From Cryobacterium sp. PAMC25264 (lineage in GTDB: Bacteria; Actinomycetota; Actinomycetes; Actinomycetales; Microbacteriaceae): a stretch of 64,000 bases of DNA. The translations under genes and the position numbers were made by a program. Within the stretch, counting starts at the first letter, position 1, and each line of letters opens with the position of its first letter. A model generated the notes under the pieces. That model did not search any database, was not told where the DNA came from, and saw only the letters and a list, made by a program, of their open reading frames with translations. Below are positions 37,272 to 45,419 of the stretch, piece after piece. Where the stretch lies: assembly GCF_019443325.1 (NCBI RefSeq), contig NZ_CP080383.1, forward strand, positions 1,860,001-1,924,000, given 5' to 3'.

Positions 37272-38060
37272 TCAGGCGTTCTTGGCGTTCCGCCAGGCCA
37301 GCCAGTCCTCAACCGGGGCGAGGTCGTAGTCGGGGCCGGAGATGCCCAGGGTGAACAGGGTGGTGCCCAGGGCGTGCAGCTCGTCGGCCTCCTCTGTGGT
37401 GCGACCGCGGAGCTCTGTGGAGATCTCGATCTCGCCGATGTCGCGGCCCACGGTGTCACACCAGGTGCCGAGAACACCGAGCTTGTGGGTGAGCACGTCG
37501 GGGGTGGAGAACGAGTGCCAGATGTCGGCGTGCTGCGCCACGATGCGCAGGGTCTTCTTCTCGCCGCCGCCGCCGATGAGCACGGGGATATCGCGCACGG
37601 GTGCCGGGTTCAGCTTGCCCCAGCGCTCTTCGATGCGGGGCAGGTTCGAGGCGAGGGAGTCCAGCCGGCGTCCCACGGTGCCGAAGTCGTAGCCGTACTC
37701 GTCGTAGTCGCGCTCGAACCAGCCGGAGCCCGTGCCGAAGATGAACCGGCCGCCGCTGATGTGGTCGATGGTGCGCGCCATGTCGGCCTGGAGGTCGGCG
37801 TTGCGGTAGCTGTTGCAGTTGACCAGTGCGCCCATCTCGATGACGCTGGTCTGCTCCGCCCACGCGGCGAGCAGCGTCCAGGACTCGAAGTGCTTGCCGG
37901 CCGGGTCGCCGGACAACGGGTAGAAGTGGTCCCAGTTGAAGGCGATGTCCACACCGAGCGCCTCGACGGCGGCAACGGTGTTCCGGATCGACGTGTAGTC
38001 GGCGTGCTGGGGGGCGATCTGTACGCCGAGGCGCACGGGGCGGGGCTGGGGAGAGGTCAT
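37272..38060 (-). CDS. LLM-class F420-dependent oxidoreductase
   Basis: A 262-residue luciferase-like monooxygenase-fold protein. The N-terminal strand VRLGVQIAPQHADY, the NWDHFYPLSGDP segment and the SGGRFIFGTGSGWFERDYDEYGYDFG loop are typical of actinobacterial F420-dependent members. The physiological reaction is unknown. It lies downstream of ffh on the same strand, across an alternating purine-pyrimidine tract. Confidence 0.88.
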   Translation of the reverse strand: MTSPQPRPVRLGVQIAPQHADYTSIRNTVAAVEALGVDIAFNWDHFYPLSGDPAGKHFESWTLLAAWAEQTSVIEMGALVNCNSYRNADLQADMARTIDHISGGRFIFGTGSGWFERDYDEYGYDFGTVGRRLDSLASNLPRIEERWGKLNPAPVRDIPVLIGGGGEKKTLRIVAQHADIWHSFSTPDVLTHKLGVLGTWCDTVGRDIGEIEISTELRGRTTEEADELHALGTTLFTLGISGPDYDLAPVEDWLAWRNAKNA

Positions 38061-38087
38061 TGGAAAATCCTAATCCCCACCCGCGCC

Positions 38088-38115
38088 CGCGTGCGCGTGC
38101 GCGTGCGCGTGCGCG
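38088..38115. repeat. Alternating purine-pyrimidine tract with GTGCGC tandem units
   Basis: Four tandem GTGCGC hexamers inside 28 bp of unbroken pyrimidine-purine alternation, the classical composition for left-handed Z-DNA. It lies in the 60-bp gap between the ffh stop and the next start. Confidence 0.85.
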
Positions 38116-38120
38116 AAACG

Positions 38121-39690
38121 CTACCGGCCGAGCATCTTCTGCAAAGCCGCCATTTCCTCGGCCGACGGTCCACCGGCGGGAGCCTTCGCACCATTGCCGA
38201 GACCGAAGCCGGAACCGCCGCCCGCCGGGGTGCCGCCGAGCTTCTCTCCGGAGGCCAGAGCGGCGTTCTCGGCCGCGCGCTTGGCCGGGTTGCCCGACTT
38301 GGAGCCCTTCTTCTTCTGCTGCACCTGCGGGCGCTTGCCGCCCATACCGCCGGGCACAGGACCCATGCCGGGGATGTTGGGCATACCGCCCTTGGCAACC
38401 GTCTTCATCATCTTGGCGGCCTGTTCGAACCGCTGCACGAGCTGGTTGACCTCGGTGACGCTGGAGCCGGAACCGCGCGCGATGCGCAGGCGACGCGACC
38501 CGTTGAGCAGCTTCGGCGTGACGCGCTCCGCCGTGGTCATCGACTGGATGATCGCTTCGGTGCGCACGATCTCGCGCTCATCGAAGTTGTCCAGCTGCGC
38601 CTTCATGGCACCGGCGCCGGGCAGCATGCCCATCATCTTCTTGATCGAGCCCATGTTGCGCAGCTGTTGCATCTGGCCGAGGAAGTCGTCCAGGGTGAAG
38701 GTGTCGGTGGAGAACTTCTCCGCGATCTTGCGGGCTTCCTCCTCGTCGAATGCGCCCTGTGCCTGCTCGATGAGGGTGAGGATGTCACCCAGGTCGAGGA
38801 TGCGGCTGGCCATTCGGTCGGGGTGGAACGGTTCGAAGTCGTCCAGGCTTTCGCCCGTGGACGCGAACATGATCGGGCGGCCGGTGATGGACGCCACCGA
38901 GAGGGCCGCGCCGCCCCGGGCGTCGCCGTCGAGCTTGGAGAGCACGACGCCGGTGAAGTCGACGCCGTCCTGGAAGGCGCGGGCCGTGGCCACGGCGTCC
39001 TGCCCGATCATGGCGTCGATGACGAAGAGCACCTCGTCGGGGTCGATGGCCTTGCGGATGTCCGCGGCCTGTTTCATCATCTCGGCGTCGACGCCGAGAC
39101 GGCCGGCGGTGTCGACGATGACGACGTCGTGCAGCTTCTGCTGGGCGTACTTGACGCCGTCCTTGGCGACCTTGACCGGATTACCGACGCCGTTGCCGGG
39201 TTCCGGCGCGAACACGGCAACGCCGGCCTGCGCGGCGACGACCTCGAGTTGGGTGACGGCGTTGGGGCGCTGGAGGTCGGCCGCCACCAGGATCGGCGTG
39301 TGGCCGTCCTTGGCCAGCCACTTGGCGAGCTTGCCCGCCAAAGTGGTCTTACCGGCACCCTGGAGGCCCGCGAGCATGATGATGGTCGGCGGCTTCTTCG
39401 CGAACTCGAGACGGCGTTGCTGGCCGCCGAGGATCTCGATGAGTTCCTCGTTGACGATCTGCACGACCTGCTGGCCGGGTTCAGGGCCTTGCTGACCTCG
39501 TCGCCGAGGGCGCGCTCGCGCACCTTCCCGGTGAAGTCCTTGACCACCTCGAGCGCCACGTCGGCATCGAGGAGGGCGCGACGGATCTCGCGGACGGTGC
39601 CGTCGACATCCGCAGCGCTGAGCTTGCCCTTGGTGCGGAGATTTTAAACGTCTCGGCGAGGCGATCTGAGAGGTTTCCGAAAGTAGCCAT
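38121..39690 (-). CDS. ffh: Signal recognition particle protein Ffh, interrupted by two one-base frameshifts
   Basis: SRP54 GTPase that targets nascent membrane proteins with 4.5S RNA. It starts MATFGNLSDRLAETFK at 39690. At 39642-39645 (AAAA in coding sense) one A is missing, after which the sequence continues in the next frame as NLRTKGKLSAADVDGTVREI and on to SKALNP. At 39475-39479 a second base is missing (CCC or GG in coding sense), after which the long final frame carries GGQQR, the G1 motif GLQGAGKTT, the G3 DTAGRLGVD, the G4 LSKLDGDARGG and a methionine-rich M domain. With both bases restored the product is 523 residues, normal for actinobacteria. Ffh is essential, so a sequencing error is much likelier than a true pseudogene. 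Confidence 0.9.
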
Positions 39691-39790
39691 TGTGGTCTTA
39701 GTTTAACCGGCTCCGGGGGCGTCCGCTCTCACTGGCGGGAATCCGTGCCGCCTCGCGTACGGTGGAAGCTCACCAGAACAGGGAGCAGCC

Positions 39791-40102
39791 ATGCCAGTAG
39801 TCGTCGTCGCCGTGATCACTCCGCTCGACGGGCATCGTCAGAATGTGGTGGATGCGTTCGCCATCGTCTCCCCCCGAGTGCACGACGAGGCCGGCTGCGA
39901 GCTGTACGCGCTGCACCACGACGCCGAGACCGTGGTCATGATCGAGCGCTGGACGAGCGCGGACGACCTCGCCGCGCACGCCGCCGGCGCACCGATCGGC
40001 CAGCTCAACGCGCTCCTGGCCGACCATGTCACCGGCCCCAGCGTGGTGAGCGTGCTCGAGAACGTTCCGCTGGGCGACCCGGTCAAGGGCACTGTTCAGT
40101 AG
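39791..40102 (+). CDS. Antibiotic biosynthesis monooxygenase (ABM)-domain protein
   Basis: A 103-residue dimeric-barrel protein of the YgiN/ABM type (MPVVVVAVITPLDGHRQNVVDAF ... GCELYALHHDAETVVMIERWTSADDLAAHAAG). Members act as quinol monooxygenases or as structural folds without cofactor. GGGAGC lies five bases before the ATG. It is convergent with the TetR gene and overlaps its end by seven bases. Confidence 0.85.
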   Translation: MPVVVVAVITPLDGHRQNVVDAFAIVSPRVHDEAGCELYALHHDAETVVMIERWTSADDLAAHAAGAPIGQLNALLADHVTGPSVVSVLENVPLGDPVKGTVQ

Positions 40103-40713
40103 CCACCGGGGATCATCAGACGCTCCACGGCGCGCACGACAGTGGCTCGCCGGGCCGCGATGGTGCCGGCATCCACGACGGGCGGCGTGGCCAAGGCCTC
40201 GGCCGGCTCGTGGTTCCAGCACGTCACGATCCCGAAGATCAGTGCAGACACGTGCTCCGGGTCCCACGAGGAGTCCACGGCGCCGGCGCGCTGCAGGGAC
40301 ATGATCCCGCGGAGCTGCTCGGCGTGGAAACTGTCCATGAGGGCCCAGGAGGGATCCACGACGTCCTGACGTTCGAGCCGCGCCCAGTCGATCATCCGAA
40401 GGTGCTCCGGATGCGCGACGGAATGGTCGTATAGCGCCCCAGCAAACTCGGGAAGGGTTCCCCCGGCCCCCGCCATCGCCTCGGCGAACTCGCCCAGGTT
40501 GAGCTCGAGGACCGCGCTGAACAACTCCGCTTTGTGGCGGTAGTAGGCGTACAACCGCTCCTTGCTCGCCGAGGCGTTACGCGCGATGCGGTCGATCCGG
40601 GCTCCGGCCAGCCCGTGGGCGGCAAATTCGGTCCTGGCGGCTTCGAGGATGCGCCGACGGGTGGGCTCGGGCTCCTTCGTCGACGAAGCAGCAGGTGAAT
40701 GTTCGGGTTTCAT
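40096..40713 (-). CDS. TetR-family transcriptional regulator
   Basis: A 205-residue repressor-type protein. The N-terminal helix-turn-helix lies at about 19-69 (TRRRILEAARTEFAAHGLAGARIDRIARNASASKERLYAYYRHKAEL). The C-terminal ligand domain is of the TetR_C_33-like type. It is transcribed away from an MFS efflux gene, and a palindrome in the shared promoter is the likely operator, so it probably represses the pump and itself. The inducing ligand is not predictable. Confidence 0.9.
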   Translation of the reverse strand: MKPEHSPAASSTKEPEPTRRRILEAARTEFAAHGLAGARIDRIARNASASKERLYAYYRHKAELFSAVLELNLGEFAEAMAGAGGTLPEFAGALYDHSVAHPEHLRMIDWARLERQDVVDPSWALMDSFHAEQLRGIMSLQRAGAVDSSWDPEHVSALIFGIVTCWNHEPAEALATPPVVDAGTIAARRATVVRAVERLMIPGGY

Positions 40714-40728
40714 GCCTCGATCGTACCA

Positions 40729-40746
40729 AAACGAACTAGTTCGTTT
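40729..40746. promoter_or_regulatory. Palindromic operator between tetR-type regulator and MFS pump
   Basis: AAACGAACTAGTTCGTTT is a perfect 18-bp palindrome centred between the divergent starts. Allowing one extra A in the left arm, the symmetry extends to TACCAAA on the left and TTTGGTA on the right. TAGAGT at 40749-40754 is a candidate -10 for the pump, only seven bases before its ATG, so a bound repressor would cover the promoter. Confidence 0.7.
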
Positions 40747-40761
40747 GGTAGAGTTCTCGGC

Positions 40762-42275
40762 ATGTCAGAATCGAGCGCGACCGGCGTCTCTCCGGTTTCC
40801 ACCCCCTCCCCGTCCCCTCAGAACCCCGCCGACACGATCGGACACAACCCACGCCGGTGGTGGCTCCTGGCCATCGTCGCCCTCGCCCAGCTCACCGTCG
40901 TGCTCGACGGAACAATCGTGAACATCGCGCTCCCGCACGCCCAGAGCGACCTGGGCATGAGCGATGGCGACCGCACCTGGGTCGTCACCCTCTACGCACT
41001 GGTCTTCGGCGCCCTGCTGCTTCTCGGCGGCCGTATCGCGGACTACTGGGGTCGGAAGCGCTCCTTCATCGTGGGCATGGCCGGTTTCGCCGTCGCCTCC
41101 ACCCTCGGCGGCATGGCCCAGAGCACCTGGGAGCTCCTTGCCGCCCGCGGCCTGCAGGGCCTGTTCGCCGCCCTCCTCGCGCCCGCCTCCCTGGCGCTGC
41201 TCACCGTGAACTTTCCCGGCGGCAAGGACCGCATCAAGGCCTTCTCGGTCTACGGTGCGATCGCCGGCGGCGGCGCGGCGGTGGGCCTCGTGCTCGGCGG
41301 CGTGCTCACCGAGTACGCCAGCTGGCGCTGGTGCCTGCTCGTCAACGTGCCGATCGCCATCGTGGCGATCGTCGCCGCGATCCCGATCATCCGTGAGAGC
41401 AAGGCGCACGGCAACACCCGGTACGACATTCCGGGCGCCGTCCTGGTCGCCCTCGGGCTGGGTTCGCTGGTCTTCGGTTTCGCCCAGGCCGAGAACGGCT
41501 GGTCGTCCTGGCAGGTGCTGGTCTTCATCCCGCTGGGCGTGATCCTGCTGGCCCTTTTCGTCCTCGTCGAGAGCCGCTCCAACCACCCCTGCTCCCCCTG
41601 CGGATCCTCGCCGACAAGGTGCGTGGTGGCGCCTTCATCACCGGCACCCTGACCGGCGCCGCCCTGCTCGGTGGGCTGCTCTTCCTCACCTTCCACCTGC
41701 AGATCGTGCTCGGCTTCTCACCGCTGCAGTCGGGCCTTGCCTCACTCCCGATGACGGGAATGATCATCGTGGGTGCCGCCGTGCTGTCGAAGTTCCTCCC
41801 CCAGGTCGGCGTGCGCATCCCGATGACCGTGGGTCCTCTCGTGGTCGCCGCGGGTCTGCTCTACCTGTCGCGCATCACCGTCGACGGCAGCTACGCCGTC
41901 GAGGTGCTGCCGGGCCTGCTCCTGATGGGCGCCGGCCTGGCCATGATCTTCGTTCCCCTCCAGAACGTGGCCCTGGCCGGAATCGACGCACACGACGCCG
42001 GGGCCGCCAGCGCCGCCGTGACCGCCGTTCAGCAGATCGGCGGATCCATCGGCTCTGCGGTGTTCACCGTGCTCTACACCTCAGCCGTCGCGGCGTCCCT
42101 GGCCGGCGGTGACGGCACCCCCGTCGCCCAGCTGCAGGCATTCGTCGACGGCTACCAGGCGGCGTTCTTCTGGGCCGCCGTGGGGGTTTTCCTCGCCGCA
42201 CCGGTCGCCTTCTTCATGGTGCGACCGCGCCCGCAGGACCTTCTAGGTTCCGAGCCGGCCATGCACCTGGGCTAG
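40762..42275 (+). CDS. MFS drug transporter (EmrB/QacA, DHA2 family) with one frameshift
   Basis: A multidrug efflux pump of the major facilitator superfamily with about 14 membrane helices. The first part runs from MSESSATGV through motif C/A segments (LDGTIVNIALP, GGRIADYWGRKR) to VLVESRSNHP. One C is missing in the CCCC at 41586-41589; restoring it continues as LLPLRILADKVRGGAFITGTLTGAALLGGLL to the stop at 42275, giving 504 residues. As the sequence stands the protein is split in two. The frame loss is probably a sequencing artefact. It is divergent from a TetR gene with a palindromic operator and ends before a strong terminator. Confidence 0.88.
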
Positions 42276-42303
42276 GCTCCCCGGCTCACGGGCCGCACGA
42301 ACA

Positions 42304-42337
42304 GCGAAGGCCCCCGGATCACTCCGGGGGCCTTCGC
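42304..42337. terminator. Bidirectional terminator between the MFS pump and DUF2004/ftsY
   Basis: GCGAAGGCCCCCGGA (42304-42318) pairs perfectly with TCCGGGGGCCTTCGC (42323-42337) around the loop TCAC, with partial extension by GAAC and GTTC outside. It separates convergent transcripts. Confidence 0.8.
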
Positions 42338-42352
42338 TCGTTCCGCGACAGG

Positions 42353-42859
42353 TCAGCTGTCGGCGGCGATGCCGATGGTGTCCCCGTGCACGTCCAGGGT
42401 CACGACGAGCAGGGCATCCGTCTCGTGCGGGCTGATCGAGTAGTCGAGCACGGCGAAGTGCTGGTCGGCGCCGATGTGGTGCGGGTGGAACCCGATGCGC
42501 TGCAGCTGGATGGAGCGCAGGAAGTCGATCTGCTTGTCACCGGAATCCCAGATCAGGGCATCCTCGAGCACCTCGTCGTCGAGCTCGTCGAACTGGGTCG
42601 TGATGAACTGGCTCGTCACGGAGACCTCGGCGCTCAGGTCCGCCACGAGGGATTCCCTGGCCTGCGAGTCGAGTTCCTCGAGCGCATTGATCATGGCCGC
42701 GACGATGTCGAGGGCCTCGGACGACACCGACTCCTCGTCGGGAGAGCTCACGTCGACGTCGACGTTCTGGTCGCCCAGCTCGGCCGTGTCCGACCAATAC
42801 AGTTCACCGCTCTCGTCGTCGCTGCCGAGTACTCCGAAGAAGTCGTGTTCGATGGTCAT
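42353..42859 (-). CDS. DUF2004 domain protein
   Basis: A 168-residue, strongly acidic protein (MTIEHDFFGVLGSDDESGELYWSD). It matches the DUF2004 family, which has mixed alpha/beta structure and no known enzymatic function; WDSGDKQIDFLRSIQLQRIGFHP is the best-conserved part. Its ATG lies nine bases past the corrected ftsY stop, so the two are probably one transcript. Confidence 0.82.
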   Translation of the reverse strand: MTIEHDFFGVLGSDDESGELYWSDTAELGDQNVDVDVSSPDEESVSSEALDIVAAMINALEELDSQARESLVADLSAEVSVTSQFITTQFDELDDEVLEDALIWDSGDKQIDFLRSIQLQRIGFHPHHIGADQHFAVLDYSISPHETDALLVVTLDVHGDTIGIAADS

Positions 42860-42868
42860 GGGGGCGTC

Positions 42869-43743
42869 CTATCCGACGAGTTTTTGCGCGAAGACGTGCG
42901 GGTGAAACCAGTGAGGTCGTTGATGCCCTCACCCTGCCCGACGAGTTTGATGGGGATTCCGGTCTTCTCCTGCACGGCGAGGACGAAACCGCCCTTGGCC
43001 GAGCCGTCGAGCTTGGTGATCACCAATCCGGTCACGCCGGCGTGCTCGATGAACGCCTCGGCCTGAGCCAGCCCGTTCTGGCCGGTGGTGGCGTCGAGCA
43101 CCAGCAACACCTCGGAGATCGGGGTCTGCTTCTCGATCACCCGGCGGATCTTGGTGAGCTCGTCCATGAGCCCGCCCTTGGTCTGCAGCCGGCCGGCCGT
43201 GTCGATGATGACGATCTCGGTGCCGGTGTTGATGGCCCGCTCCACGGTCTGGAAGGCCACCGAGGCCGGGTCCTGACCCTGCGCCTGCGGGCGCACGATG
43301 TCGGCACCGGCGCGTTCCGCCCAGGTGGCGAGCTGCTCAACGGCCGCGGCCCGGAAGGTGTCGGCGGCGCCGATGAGCACACTGCGGTCGTAGACGCGCA
43401 GGAACTTGGCGAACTTGCCGATGGTGGTGGTCTTGCCCACGCCGTTCACGCCGACGACCAGAACCACGGCGGGCCGGGCGCTGAGGTTGAGGGTGGAGTC
43501 CAGTTTGGAGAGCCGTTCCTCGATGCCTTCCCGCAGCATCCGGTGCAGGTCCTTGGGGTCGGTGGTGTTGTACCGCGACACCTTCGCCCGCAGCTCGGCG
43601 ACGATGCCGTCGGTGATATCGGGCCCGAAGTCGGCCGTGATCAACGAGTCCTCGAGGTCATCCCAGGTATCGGCGTCGATCGTCTTCTTCGCGAACACTC
43701 CGCGCAATGCGCCGGAGAGGGACCACGGGGTGCGTTCTGCCAT
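42869..43743 (-). CDS. ftsY: Signal recognition particle receptor FtsY, C-terminus frameshifted
   Basis: Membrane-associated GTPase that receives Ffh-ribosome complexes. The short N-terminus lacks the long acidic domain of E. coli; the G domain has GVNGVGKTTTIGKFAKF, DTFRAAAVEQL, DTAGRLQTKGGL and TKLDGSAKGG. After GEGINDLTGFT one base is missing in the GGG at 42900-42902. As written the product ends RTSSRKNSSDRTPP and overlaps DUF2004; with the base restored it ends PHVFAQKLVG, the standard FtsY C-terminus, and stops at 42869 (291 residues). The corrected end is given here; the uncorrected frame stops at 42856. Confidence 0.92.
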
Positions 43744-43915
43744 GGTCCAAGGCTAGTCGGCGCTGACCCACCGCGCGCACCGACCGCTCACGCGAACCGC
43801 CGCACCGCCGCCGGGGGTGGCGGGATCGGCAGAGTGCTGGGTATCTTCGCCGTAGCAGCAGAGCGGCCCCACCGTAAGCGGTAGCACCAGAGACGGCTCG
43901 TCGAAAGGATGCCCG

Positions 43916-45373
43916 ATGTCTCCCACTCCCGACGCCCGGCCGACCGGCCCGGCAGCGTTCGATCTGTCCGGCACCGCTCTGGGCAGAGCGGATGGCCGGA
44001 ATGCGCTGGCGGCCCTGTCCGGCCGGCTCGACGGCGATATCCTGCTGCCGGGCGACGCCGGCTGGGACGATGCCCGTGCCGCCTGGAATCTCGCCGTTGA
44101 CCAGCATCCGGCGGCCGTCGTCCTGCCTCGCTCGGTGCGCGATCTGCGACGGGTGATCGTCGCTGCCCGAGAAGACGGGTTGGGAGTGACCGTGCAGCCG
44201 CGCGGGCACGGCGCCTCCGACAGCCTGTCCGGGCGGATACTGGTGCGCACCACGGCGTTCGACGAGATCACGGTGAACGTGGTGGGCCGCTACGCCCGCG
44301 TCGGCGCCGGAGTGCCCTGGGGAACCCTGCTCAACCGGCTCGACGGCAGCGGGCTGGTGGCCCTGGCCGGCTCGAACCCCGACGTGAGCGTGGCCGGATA
44401 TCTGCTCTCCGGCGGCCACTCCTGGTTCAGCCGGTGGAAGGGCCTGGCCTCGCACTCCATCCGGGCCGTCGAACTCCTCGATGCGACCGGTGTACTGCGG
44501 CGGGTCAGCCGGGACACCGACCCCGAGTTGCTCTGGGCGCTCCGCGGGGCCGCAGGGCTGTTCGGCGTGGTCACTGCACTGGAGATCGACCTGTTCAGCG
44601 CCCCCGACCTCTTCGGCGGCAAGCTTCTCTTCCCCGCGGAGTCGGCCGAGGTCGTGTTCGGTACAGCAAGCGACATCCTGCTGGATGCGCCGCCCGAGTT
44701 GAGCCTGATGCTCGGGCTGATCAACATGCCCGACATCGAGCAGGTTCCCGAACTGCTGCGCGGCCGCAGCTTCGCCCAGGTCGACGCCGTCTTCGTCGGA
44801 TCGGCCGAGGCCGGCGAGGCCCTGCTCGCTCCCCTGCACACCATCGCCCCGGTGATCGCCGACCTCACCCGGCCGTTCCCGATCGGTCAGCTCGGCGAGG
44901 TCTCCGGCGAGCCGCAGGAGCCGTCCGCGACGCTGGACTGGTCCAGGAGTGTGACCGACCTGGACCCGGCCACGATGGCGGGCCTGGTCGCCGCGTTCCG
45001 CACCGCCAGCTACGCGGGTCTGACCCTGCTGCAGTTGCGCCCGCTCGGCGGCCTCATCGGCGATCCCACCGTGGGGCAAGACGGGGTGGCCGGGCATCTG
45101 GACACCACGTACCTGCTCTTCGCGGCGGCCATCCTGCCTCCAGGCGCCCCGATCCCGGCGCCCGCAGACCGGCACCTCATCTTCCAGCCGCTGGAAGACA
45201 CCCTTCAGGGTGTGGGGGTGCCGCGCACGGTGCCGAGTTTTCTGGCCGCCGGCCAGGACCTCTCGTTCGCATTCGCGCCCGACGTACTGAAGCGGCTGGC
45301 CGCCCTCAAACGCACCGTTGACCCCGAGAACCTGTTCCGCAGCAATCACCCGCTCCCGGAGGAGGACGGCTGA
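43916..45373 (+). CDS. FAD-binding PCMH-type oxidase (berberine-bridge-enzyme-like)
   Basis: A 485-residue flavoprotein. The PCMH FAD domain (about 60-235) includes PRSVRDLRRVIVAAREDGLGVTVQPRGHGASD, where His98 is the position used for covalent flavin linkage in the family. VSVAGYLLSGGHSWFSRWKGLASHS lacks the cysteine that makes bicovalent linkage, so at most one bond is expected. The C-terminal BBE segment DPENLFRSNHPL is intact. Substrate unknown (sugars, alkaloids and small alcohols in relatives). GAAAGGA lies six bases before the ATG. The gene interrupts the smc-ftsY pair. Confidence 0.88.
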   Translation: MSPTPDARPTGPAAFDLSGTALGRADGRNALAALSGRLDGDILLPGDAGWDDARAAWNLAVDQHPAAVVLPRSVRDLRRVIVAAREDGLGVTVQPRGHGASDSLSGRILVRTTAFDEITVNVVGRYARVGAGVPWGTLLNRLDGSGLVALAGSNPDVSVAGYLLSGGHSWFSRWKGLASHSIRAVELLDATGVLRRVSRDTDPELLWALRGAAGLFGVVTALEIDLFSAPDLFGGKLLFPAESAEVVFGTASDILLDAPPELSLMLGLINMPDIEQVPELLRGRSFAQVDAVFVGSAEAGEALLAPLHTIAPVIADLTRPFPIGQLGEVSGEPQEPSATLDWSRSVTDLDPATMAGLVAAFRTASYAGLTLLQLRPLGGLIGDPTVGQDGVAGHLDTTYLLFAAAILPPGAPIPAPADRHLIFQPLEDTLQGVGVPRTVPSFLAAGQDLSFAFAPDVLKRLAALKRTVDPENLFRSNHPLPEEDG

Positions 45374-45383
45374 TCACGGCACC

Positions 45384-45419
45384 CTGCTCTCAGGAGGCCT
45401 GCTCTCAGGAGGCCTGCTC
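45384..45419. repeat. 15-bp tandem duplication at the smc 3' end
   Basis: CTGCTCTCAGGAGGC occurs twice in tandem (45384-45398 and 45399-45413) plus six more matching bases. The second copy contains the smc stop codon, so the duplication copied the stop region into the intergenic gap. Confidence 0.7.

Noticed and set aside
39470..39690. Programmed ribosomal frameshifting in ffh
   Set aside because: Two events would be needed in one gene, the slippery heptamer is in the wrong codon phase, and the same kind of one-base loss occurs in four other genes.
43658..45349. 563-codon open frame opposite the flavin oxidase gene
   Set aside because: Antisense shadow; composition rich in Gly/Arg/Gln/His with no motif, and the plus-strand gene is well supported.
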